Part shown: positions 1-7,025 of the stretch, piece after piece
Position numbering within the stretch: position 1 is the stretch's first letter
How the letters are laid out: each line of letters begins with the position of its first letter
DNA from: Bremia lactucae
Lineage: Eukaryota; Oomycota; Peronosporomycetes; Peronosporales; Peronosporaceae
NCBI RefSeq assembly: GCF_004359215.1
Contig: NC_090612.1
Span: forward strand, 7,070,189 to 7,082,739
Reading direction: 5' to 3'
Length of the DNA stretch: 12,551 nt
The notes under the pieces: model-generated
The model's database searches: none
Seen by the model: the letters and a program-made list of their open reading frames with translations, nothing else
What the model was told of the DNA's origin: nothing
Made by a program: the position numbers and the translations under genes

Positions 1-269
1 GCCTCGCTCCGAGCCTGTTCATGCCTCAGCTCATCCTGAGTCTGAGTGACGGACTCCGCCGCAGCATGGCTCTGTGCCTCGGACGCGGCTCTCCGCTGTC
101 CGAGCACGATTTCCTCAAACTGCTCCAAATGATCAACTTGTTGCTCAGGAGTATTGCTCAGGAGCCTGGCCGGGGCTTGTTCTCCAAGTCCCTGCGCCAT
201 ATGCCCTGCCACCTCCCGATGATGTTCGGAGAGGTGGGGAAAATGAGCCCAATCAATGTTGAGGCTCAT
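1..269 (-). CDS. Ty3/Gypsy Gag, N-terminal part (left copy, cut by window edge)
   Basis: This is the beginning of a retrotransposon Gag, the structural protein that assembles virus-like particles in the cytoplasm. The frame is open for 89 codons, from an ATG at 269-267 to the window edge. The product begins M-S-L-N-I-D-W-A-H-F and becomes Ala/Glu/Gln-rich, as in a coiled coil, after about residue 45. The assignment rests on the right-hand copy (11846 onward), which is alignable without gaps, with position i pairing to 12115-i. That copy continues into a recognisable retrotransposon Gag core. I count about 10 differences over 269 bp, and positions 1-107 are identical. The left copy keeps the ATG that the right copy has lost. 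It lies 55 bp downstream of its LTR. Whether the rest of this copy is intact cannot be seen. Confidence 0.8.
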   Translation of the reverse strand, partial: MSLNIDWAHFPHLSEHHREVAGHMAQGLGEQAPARLLSNTPEQQVDHLEQFEEIVLGQRRAASEAQSHAAAESVTQTQDELRHEQARSE

Positions 270-304
270 CCTCACGTACACACGCAGAGATGTGGATCGT
301 GGGA

Positions 305-322
305 AGGATTTCAATGCTACCA
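305..322 (-). promoter_or_regulatory. Primer-binding site of left Gypsy copy
   Basis: On the minus strand the sequence begins TGGTAGCATTGAAATCC, two bases after the inferred LTR end. It starts with TGG, the complement of the CCA tail of a tRNA. The first 8 bases (TGGTAGCA) would pair with a tRNA ending TGCTACCA, as many initiator-methionine tRNAs do. Beyond that the match to initiator tRNA is poor, so the primer tRNA is uncertain. The same sequence occurs at the same place in the right copy. Confidence 0.55.
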
Positions 323-324
323 AG

Positions 325-878
325 TGTAGGCGGGCATGTCGTAATGCGGCCACGCTCTACTTAGACACACACCCTAGCACAGCGAGGAAGCGGTTAGACC
401 GTCTTCTCTTGCGTGCAGTGAGGTAGTTGTGGTGGGCGCGTTAGCGACCTCACCCAACACAGTAAGTAATCTGGTTTAGTGTCGTCACGGGAGCGGTAAT
501 TTGGCTCCTCGTGCGCACTTACCAAGTAAGAAGTAGTTTTCAGACTGATTTATATTTAATCGTATTAAATATAAATACCTATTTTACCAATTAAAATGTC
601 ATCTCTATAGATAACACTTAATATGTATTGCGAGAGTATCTTTCTAGATACCTGGCGAAACGGATGGCGCTTGCCGTCATCACGGATGACGCTGGGCGTC
701 ATCCCTCCTGATGTGAATGCACCCATGTGCATCACATACACAAGGGTTGGTCACAAATGAGCACCACACCCGAGTGCTGGGTCTAATTACTATTATTTAA
801 TAATTGACCATCCCCTGAAGTACACCAAGTGTATTTAACGGGGACTGTGTAACATTAGGGCAACTTTAGCCCGTTACA
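325..878 (-). repeat. 5' LTR of left Ty3/Gypsy retrotransposon
   Basis: This 554-bp long terminal repeat starts TGTAACGGGC on the minus strand at 878 and ends in CTACA at 325, directly before the primer-binding site. It aligns along its whole length with the 531-bp LTR at 11261-11791 in the opposite orientation. An AT-rich stretch at about 548-575 contains a TATA-like ATATAAAT on the minus strand and probably marks the promoter region. The U3 part holds palindromic TGACGC elements (663-704), and the extra palindromes here account for most of the length difference between the two LTRs. The U3 end is clearly more diverged between copies than gag is. The 3' LTR lies outside the window, so insertion age cannot be estimated here. 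Confidence 0.85.
663..704. promoter_or_regulatory. Two adjacent TGACGC palindromes in left LTR U3
   Basis: Positions 684-704 form GGATGACGC-TGG-GCGTCATCC, a perfect 9-bp inverted repeat with a 3-bp spacer. Positions 663-680 form a second, imperfect one (ATGGCGC-ttgc-CGTCAT type). TGACG is the half-site bound by bZIP factors of the CREB/ATF/TGA kind. A regulatory role in the LTR promoter is inferred from position and symmetry only. The right copy has a single such palindrome. Confidence 0.4.
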
Positions 879-1064
879 TTAATTATGTCACGTTATTATT
901 CAACCGGTTAAACTCTTCGGCAAATAAAGCCTCCCCAAGTTGCGCGCGCCGCTGTACACTTCGCTTGTTTTCACGATTTCGGTTTGCTCGTCCTTTAAGT
1001 CCTTAACTTTGTGATGACAGCTAAATTAATTCCATATGGAAACCCTAAGAAACCCGGCTAGACA
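879..1064. other. AT-rich flanking DNA, no gene seen
   Basis: This is non-coding DNA upstream of the left Gypsy LTR. No ORF of useful length, structured RNA or known repeat was recognised. It continues on the other side of the solo LTR at 1503-1874, and beyond the LINE at 10754-11260. Confidence 0.5.
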
Positions 1065-1069
1065 AGTGC
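1065..1069. repeat. Target-site duplication of solo LTR, left half (AGTGC)
   Basis: AGTGC stands immediately before the TGTAAC terminus at 1070 and is repeated immediately after the GTTACA terminus, at 1498-1502. Five base pairs is the usual duplication size for LTR retrotransposons. Confidence 0.75.
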
Positions 1070-1497
1070 TGTAACTGGGTGTATCGTTACATAAAATTAA
1101 GACTTCAAGGTTGTTAATAAATGTATTATTTAAAAGGTAGATAATATTAAGAGAATATTAATTTACATGGTAATATTTTAAAATCTTATACATTGGTAGA
1201 TACAAACCATTATATCTACTTTCTCCGCGGTTCACTCAGCACTGGACGCACGCAAAAAGGAAGACAGATAAGACTTTATTACATATTTGTATTAGTTTAA
1301 AATTAAGTTAGCATTAAGTAGATAGGACAGAAGAACTTAATTATATTAATACAGTGTTTAATTAACCCTATTTATTGCAAGTGTTTTAAAGAGAGTCTGT
1401 ACTAGTGTACGTGAAGTGACGTGACGCACCACTCGCACTGAGGCAGTGCGAAGTGGACTTTTACTGAAGCAGTACAAGTCAGTAGTGCCCCGTTACA
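1070..1497. repeat. Solo LTR (428 bp) of a different LTR retrotransposon family
   Basis: The element begins TGTAAC and ends GTTACA, which are 6-bp inverted termini of the TG...CA type. It is bounded by the exact 5-bp duplication AGTGC. No internal retroelement sequence is present, so it is a solo LTR left by recombination between the two LTRs of a complete element. Its sequence does not resemble the Gypsy LTRs at either end of the window beyond the first few bases. The centre is very AT-rich. Orientation is uncertain: the minus strand reads TGTAACGGGGCACT, similar to the start of the flanking Gypsy LTRs, and contains AATAAA-like words, so minus is slightly favoured. Confidence 0.75.
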
Positions 1498-1502
1498 AGT
1501 GC
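1498..1502. repeat. Target-site duplication of solo LTR, right half (AGTGC)
   Basis: This is an exact copy of 1065-1069, directly abutting the GTTACA terminus of the solo LTR. Confidence 0.75.
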
Positions 1503-1874
1503 GGCTGCAGTCGATGAGCAAGCCCTTAAGGCATTGCTCCGAATGAACAGCTGTTTTTTTTTAAATTCAGCACTATCAGCTGCAGTAAAAAAATGTTTTT
1601 ACATACTTTAATTGACACTTGTTTGATAAAGGTTGCTTTCGTTTCTGGCTCTCGCAAGTCCCTTTTTGCTTGCCATTTAGTGTGCTTACAGCGTCTGTAG
1701 GGATATCTCTCCGATTTCTATAATTGCTCATAGTTCGCAATCGAGTGACGATGACGTGTCGACTACGTTTTATCATTTTAAGTGTCACATAGTCAAATCC
1801 AAATAATTTAATTGGCTCCCAGATAGAATTCTAGTATGTTCGCAATTTTCTGTTCGAATGTGCCCACCAACGCT
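1503..1874. other. AT-rich flanking DNA, no gene supported
   Basis: This is the continuation of the pre-insertion locus between the solo LTR and the LINE. It contains a run of nine T at 1554-1562 and a minus-strand 70-codon ORF (1576-1788) rich in Lys and Arg. That ORF has no recognisable motif and could be chance. No known gene or repeat was recognised. Confidence 0.45.
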
Positions 1875-1895
1875 AAGAAGTTGCTAATTTGAGTG
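1875..1895. repeat. 21-bp target-site duplication of the LINE, left copy
   Basis: The sequence begins AAGAAGTTGCTAATTTGAGT and is identical at all 21 positions to 10733-10753, in direct orientation. A perfect 21-mer pair is not expected by chance in 12.5 kb. The two copies bracket exactly the LINE-derived sequence, so they define its insertion ends. Long duplications of this kind are typical of target-primed reverse transcription by LINEs. Confidence 0.9.
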
Positions 1896-1981
1896 AGTGA
1901 GAAGGTCAAGTATATTTCGGTACGCTTGCGACCCATTATATCCTGTCACCTGGCAACAGTGCTACCAGAGTGACTTCTACT
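1896..1981 (-). other. LINE 3' UTR and tail
   Basis: This is the stretch between the last ORF2 stop and the 21-bp duplication. The minus-strand end reads CTTCTCACTCACTCA across the junction, so the tail looks like a short TCAC repeat instead of poly(A). A 6-bp stem with a 7-nt loop can form at 1950-1968. Confidence 0.5.
1950..1968 (-). other. Possible 3' UTR stem-loop of the LINE
   Basis: On the minus strand CTGGTA-gcactgt-TGCCAG can pair, with one T-G wobble, 55-73 bases before the element's 3' end. Stem-loops in LINE 3' UTRs can be recognised by the element's own reverse transcriptase. A short stem like this can also be chance. Confidence 0.25.
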
Positions 1982-2179
1982 TTATATATACGAAGTACTA
2001 GTTCTCGGACAGCCGAGCACCTGTGCGCTGAGTCTCGTCGCGAGATAATTAGGTTTTTCGGAGTCATGGCGGGACTCTGCGTGTGATGCCTCCAGCCAGT
2101 GGTTGACATCGTTGTCAAGAAAGACCGTAGCTTCAAAAACAGCGCTGGACCCGTCAGAAGCATAAACCTGTGTAGAGTC

Positions 2180-2461
2180 CGTTGTATTCATTGCGATATT
2201 CGCCAGTCGATCCGCCATTTTGTTGTAGGTGCGATAGTGAGAGGCGTATCCAGACGCCTTCGCGTGTCTTATACCATGCACGAGCTTCCAGTATTTAGCC
2301 GCATTGTTTGTGGTATCGGCAGCACTCTGCGCCACGCTCAAAATCCACAGAATGCAAGCGGCGTGCGTCTGAATATCAAGTTGGACAATGATGGACTTAG
2401 CTTCGCCTGGTCCCGGGTTACCTCGAGATCCTCCGTCGAAAAATAGCAAGTATATCACTCC
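2180..2461 (-). pseudogene. RNase H domain of LINE ORF2, missing catalytic residues
   Basis: This is a type I RNase H, which removes RNA from RNA-DNA hybrids during element copying. It lies in the open frame 2614-1982. It begins F-F-D-G-G-S-R-G-N-P-G-P-G, with the first catalytic Asp at 2437-2435. The second motif reads T-N-N-A-A-K-Y, where the family has E instead of K (codon AAA at 2296-2294). The final motif, Y-N-K-M-A-D-R-L-A-N (Asp at 2212-2210), follows only 28 residues later. In E. coli RNase HI the corresponding Glu48-Asp134 distance is 86, so about 55-60 residues carrying the central Asp appear deleted near 2240. Two of the four catalytic acids are therefore absent while the frame stays open across the junction. 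Confidence 0.85.
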
Positions 2462-2727
2462 TGGGCATCGGTCGATAGGCAGCTGTTGAGCATCGGTGGT
2501 TCGTCTATGCAGAAGAGAGAGTCCGCCAAACCCAACCTCACCCGCGCGAACAGGTGTCCGTCTGTTGGCATGTCTGGCTGGTATGTCGAACTTCAAAATC
2601 GTGTGATCGCTCATCGAAATTGTGTTTTGGCTCTAGCGATGTGTGCCTCTTCTTGTAAGGCCCGGTCTATCATCCGGTGGAGCCGCTCTGACCAGATGGC
2701 ATGAATCGCTGTAGATGCTGCAAATCG

Positions 2728-3060
2728 CTAGAGTTCCCGAGCCGCCGGAAATACCGCATCCGTCGCGTCCCTAATCTCATCACCTTGAGTAAAAGAACGC
2801 TTAGTCGCATCCCAGGCCGCGTGTGGAACCTCCGGAAGATCCATCCCAAACGTCCATACGTTAAAGTCCGTCTTGCTGAATCCTCCAAGCGCTCGCCACC
2901 TGTCCAGAAGAAGCTCCCAGTGGCGACGCGCACTGGAGCATGTCCAGAACACATGTCGTGCCACGGTATGCAGGGTACCCGGGTACAGGGCATGATAGAT
3001 CTCGGCTCGCCCAGATCCATAGTGGTAAGCTGTTGCATTTCAGGCGATACAACGTTTGTG
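2728..3060 (-). pseudogene. zf-RVT-like finger after the RT of LINE ORF2
   Basis: Minus-strand frames read S-L-P-L-W-I-W-A-S-R-D-L-S-C-P-V-P-G and then H-V-F-W-T-C-S-S-A-R-R-H-W (2958-2920). These resemble the Cys/His module that follows the reverse transcriptase in many LINEs (zf-RVT). The two halves are in different frames, and a second Cys expected after P-V-P-G reads Tyr. Its role is probably RNA or DNA binding. The 250 bp after it (to about 2700) are coding-like spacer before RNase H. Confidence 0.6.
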
Positions 3061-4189
3061 CGTTGGTCAGAAAAAGAAGCACGTATCCGGTGTATATCTC
3101 CCCAGGCAATTAGCGGTGTCCCGTCCTGAATCACTTGAAAGTCCAGCTTTGACACTCGCTCTTCGAATTCGTTTTCCTTCGTTGCGCCGGTGTTTGAAGA
3201 TAGCCTGCATAATTTTTCCTCGGTGTGGACGCCAGCGCCGCCGTCCTGCCCAGATATGTACTATGCGGGAGGCGCCGGGTGCGCGCCAAAGTGTACAGGA
3301 GTGCCGCCATCGCTGGACGTCGCTATATCGCTTGTGGACATCGACGAGACTGGTGTCACTTCACCCTCCATGCCCGTATCAAAATGAGTCAGCAATGTCC
3401 CTGCACTGCTTAGTGTCCATTTATGATACCGATGAACATTGGTAGAGTACGCAAGTAAGCAAACCGGTTCAATTGCTCGATAACGAGTGCTGGAAAGCTG
3501 TAGAGCGAGGTGGAATGAACCAAAGTGTCGTCTCTTCGCCATTGAATGGGTTGCCATGTCGAGCCGTGCCGAGAACCGTAGGCATACCGCCCAAGACATC
3601 ATGTCACGCAGGTTATTCGTGCCTAGAGCAAAATCAGCACCGTTCAAATATTAGGTTGTACCTCTGCGATCCCATAGCCATGACATATCCGTCAACGTAG
3701 CGTGTTCAATTCACCTATGGTCGAACATCCCCAAAGACGCTACTTCATCCCCCATTTCTACACGAAGGTTGTCATCAATGACCCGTCAAGCATCAATAGT
3801 AACACTCCCGTCGGTGTTATATTCGACCTCGGCTTTCGAAGTAAATGCGACGGCCCTTCGACAGAATTCCTTGACGTCACCTTGGCGCGCATGTCGAGCC
3901 GTCGAAAAATCAACCATTTCCGAACCGGTGTGTCATCGAGTTGCTCGATATCTTGGGTGCTTGTCTGCACTCCAACAAGGCGTGATGTATGGTGGATTAA
4001 ACGCTGCACATCCCCATAGGCAGTCTTCAATCATTAAATCTCGCGAAGACGCTGTAGCTGCCCATTGACCAGCTGCTGTAGCCGCCATAGTCATCAACTC
4101 CGTTGCACGGCACCGCAAGGCCACCCTGTTGTATCGGGAGTGAAGCCATCTCGGAAGGAACCCAAGGTCTAGACCGCTAGCTATCCCAG

Positions 4190-5400
4190 ACACCCCAAAC
4201 AAAGCCCTTAATCGAATTCGTTAACCGGGTGACCATGCCGGAGGAGGCCAGCAGTGCCAAGCTAGGAAAAGTATCTTGGGCCACCGCTATCCCTGCCAAG
4301 GCGAGCTCATTGTTTCACCGTGTGGGTCTTCTCCCTAATTAGCACAAGCCGGCTCCAAAACAAAAAAAAGAGATCGTAAGCATTTATTCCAGTTATCCGC
4401 CACCACCTCCTGTTGACCCACCATTACCCCAAAATATCGGCAGGATTCGCTTGAAGCCAAAACGACAACAAGTGATCAGAGGCAATGCTGACCCGCGAGG
4501 GTCCAGAGCAATGATCATTGACTTTGAGCGGTTTGTCAGCAGGCCGGAGACGCTAGCGGTATCATCAAAAATTGTTACAACCTGCGTAACCGTAGCCCGA
4601 TCGCGCAGGTAGACGGCCGTGTCATCAGCGTATCCCGAAACTCTGAAATCTGCGTTCCGCTCGCCAGAATTTAGTGGCCTCCCACTAATGTCCGTTCTCC
4701 CTGGACCCCACGATAAATACTGTTAAGGGCCAGGATATAGAGAAGTTGCACAAGTGGGCACCCCTGCCGGATCCCACAGTTGACTTCCCGTCGACGAGAT
4801 CGGTATCCATTCGCAATAAATCGACACGTTGTGCCGCGATGTAATGCCACCTCTATCAAAACAAATCAGGACGAAAATCCAAGCCATTCAATGCGGAAAG
4901 TAGATAAAGACGTTGCAGCGTGTCGTAAGCCTTTGCGAAATCGAGGAGCAAAACAATGGCTCCGTTAGGTCACTGTCTGCCCTTGGCTGCTTTGTGTACC
5001 GCCTTGAATATATCCAACGCAGTGTCAATCGAACGCTGCGGGATGAATCCAACTTGGGCTAGCGACACGATTTTGCGACAGCAAAGGCCGCACTCAAAAC
5101 GACAGAATCTTGTTAAATAACTTGTAGTCACTGTTAAGTAACGCGATCGGGCGATGATCCAGGGGCAAGGCAGACGCCGCAGTTTTCTTTAGGCACTGGA
5201 TGTTTGCTTCTCCAAACGACGCCCGCAGCGCGCTGCACTTTAGCCACCGGGTATACAGTGCTGCTAAAATAGGTGCGAGCTCGGCTGCATAGTCTCGGTA
5301 AAAGGTGTTATTGAGTTCGTCCGGCCCCGCAGCTTTCTTACGTTTAAGTTTTTCAAGGCCGCACTGACATCTTCTGTAGAAATTGAAGACGTCACACTAA
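4190..5400 (-). pseudogene. Reverse transcriptase domain of LINE ORF2
   Basis: The motifs read leftward in order. D-V-S-A-A-L-K-N-L-N is near 5375. D-H-R-P-I-A-L-L-N-S-D-Y-K runs from 5158. Q-V-G-F-I-P-Q-R-S-I-D-T is near 5060-5020. Motif A, L-L-L-D-F-A-K-A-Y-D, has its catalytic Asp at 4942. R-Q-G-C-P-L is at 4769-4752. Motif C, Y-A-D-D, is exact at 4632-4621. A downstream I-K-G-F-V-W-G box is at 4212-4192. This order is that of LINE reverse transcriptases. All three catalytic Asp positions are present. However, frames change between motifs: for example R-Q-G-C-P-L runs into a stop at 4671, and the Y-A-D-D segment resumes in another frame from about 4695. The domain could not be translated as one piece. 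Confidence 0.9.
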
Positions 5401-6089
5401 AATCATCAACTTGGGCTGGTGGGGCTGCTCTGTCCAGAAACGCGGCTGTTTCCTCGGCACGGGCAAAAGAGTGAGTCATAATCTGTTCCCAGTATCTGCC
5501 ATTCCATCAGCCAATTCATGTGACTGATTCCAGGAACACGATAGTGGTTCAATGAAATTCAGTCGACACATGGGCGTCATGGGCGTAGAAGTGACGTGAC
5601 GCCTCTCCCGGAGAGTACGTGTGCTGAACAAGCAGTCGCTACTTTCTGGTCCTTTGCCATAGTCACTGACACTCCGATACTTTTTTACGAAGGTCCACCG
5701 GGGTATCGATAGGGCTAGATTGATTGTGTCTTTATTGGCCACGAATCAGAGAAGCTTCAGACGAACGTGCTTCCAAGAGAGCTGCTCCTAGCCGAAGAAA
5801 TAACCGACGCAGCCGCTGCATATTAATTCTCGTCAATTCTTGACGCGCCTGCTTGGTGGTTGCCAACAGAATATTACGGAGACTGATTTTACATGTGTCG
5901 CACCAGTCTGCAAGTCGTCGGGCCTTGAGCTAGTCTGACGTAGAAAACGAAGCTGTTTCGTCCACTTGCCGCTGTGCCAGTTCAATGGCAGCAGTAATTT
6001 TGCTAATCGCGGCCGCTTGTGCGCATTTAAGAATCGGATACACGCACCGTGGCTTGCGGACGCGCAATACATGACGCAGCGCCCTAATC

Positions 6090-6913
6090 CTGACACTTAT
6101 GCCATTGTGATCAGCTGCAAGACCATTTACCGAAAACTCGACGTCTCGAATCCAGTCCGAATGTATATCACTGACATATTCGACGTCTCGATTCCAGTCC
6201 GAATGATTATCACTTACATACGACATACAACGATCGCTGCGGGAGCTGGCCTATCCGCCGCCTGGCAATGTGTAAAAATAAGTATGTGCCGTCGCATGGA
6301 TATGTGCTATAGCCTGTTCATCTTCCGCTTGCTCCATGTCGTCATCAAGAACATCGCTAAGTTGAGCCCCACTAAGAAGCCTACGCAGCGCAGTCGATTC
6401 ATGTCTGCCAGGTGGAGAGACAAATGAGCGGTCAAGACCGGCACCACCGCGCAGTTGAAGTCACCACCATAACGATTGGTCCGTCGTATTCATGTAGTTA
6501 ATGCTGAATTATTATCTTGAAAAAAATATCCCGTTCATTTTTCTCACTTGGAGCATATTCGCTGACCACCAGGATTTTGTCGCCCTTGAGATTAATTTAA
6601 ATAATCATCCAGTGAGATGTTCAGTGGTCCTCTTGCCACAAATCTATTGTAGTAATGGAGGAGTACGGGTTCAAGAGCATTGCCACTCCACCTCGCGAAA
6701 TTTCGGACTGCGTCCACTTCGTGCGGCCGGGCGTGTTCACAATCCCTAGGTCTTGTTGTATAATTTATTCATGGCGGTACATTCTTCAATCGCAATCCGG
6801 TTTTCTTGAAGAAGGACTAGATCAATGGCTCCCTTGCCCTCTCGCTTCCGGGAAGCGCTTAATCAGTTGGCGCATCGTTCCAAATGCTAGGGAACTCCCG
6901 CAACCTTTTGCGA
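6090..6913 (-). pseudogene. AP-like endonuclease domain of LINE ORF2
   Basis: This is the exonuclease-endonuclease-phosphatase fold that nicks the target site. Readable motifs on the minus strand: a degenerate first strand Q-K-V-A-G-V (6910-6893), where N-V-N-G-L would be expected; L-V-L-L-Q-E-N with the catalytic Glu (about 6820-6797); R-G-G-V-A-M-L-L-N-P (about 6694-6665); V-V-S-E-Y-A-P-S; G-D-F-N-C (6466-6449); T-Y-F-Y (about 6285-6270); S-R-S-D-R (about 6243-6230); and a final A-D-H-N-G (6115-6101) with the catalytic Asp-His pair. At least three frame changes and several stops interrupt it. A 42-bp tandem duplication sits between the S-R-S-D-R and D-H-N motifs. Confidence 0.85.
6139..6222 (-). 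repeat. 42-bp in-frame tandem duplication inside the endonuclease
   Basis: Copies are 6139-6180 and 6181-6222, each starting CGACGTCTCGA on the plus strand. They encode two 14-residue units, YVSDNHSDWNRDVE and YVSDIHSDWIRDVE, immediately after the S-R-x-D-R motif. The copies differ at several bases, so the duplication is not very recent. Confidence 0.8.
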
Positions 6914-7025
6914 GTGAAGACAGATGCTGTTATCGCCAGGCTCCCACGGGTTCGGTGATAGCAGTCGTCGACGGCGCCAGGGTATATCTCGTGACGAGAC
7001 ATTCCCTTTCCCAGCCGAGGTGCCC

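Noticed and set aside
1554..1562. Run of nine T, which on the minus strand could be the poly(A) tail of the LINE
   Set aside because: The exact 21-bp duplication places the LINE 3' end at 1896, over 300 bp away. The DNA between is not LINE-like and no second duplication flanks the T run.
2701..3129. Plus-strand 142-codon ORF
   Set aside because: It lies opposite the finger region of ORF2. It is basic, with no recognisable motif, and conflicts with strong minus-strand motifs on both sides.
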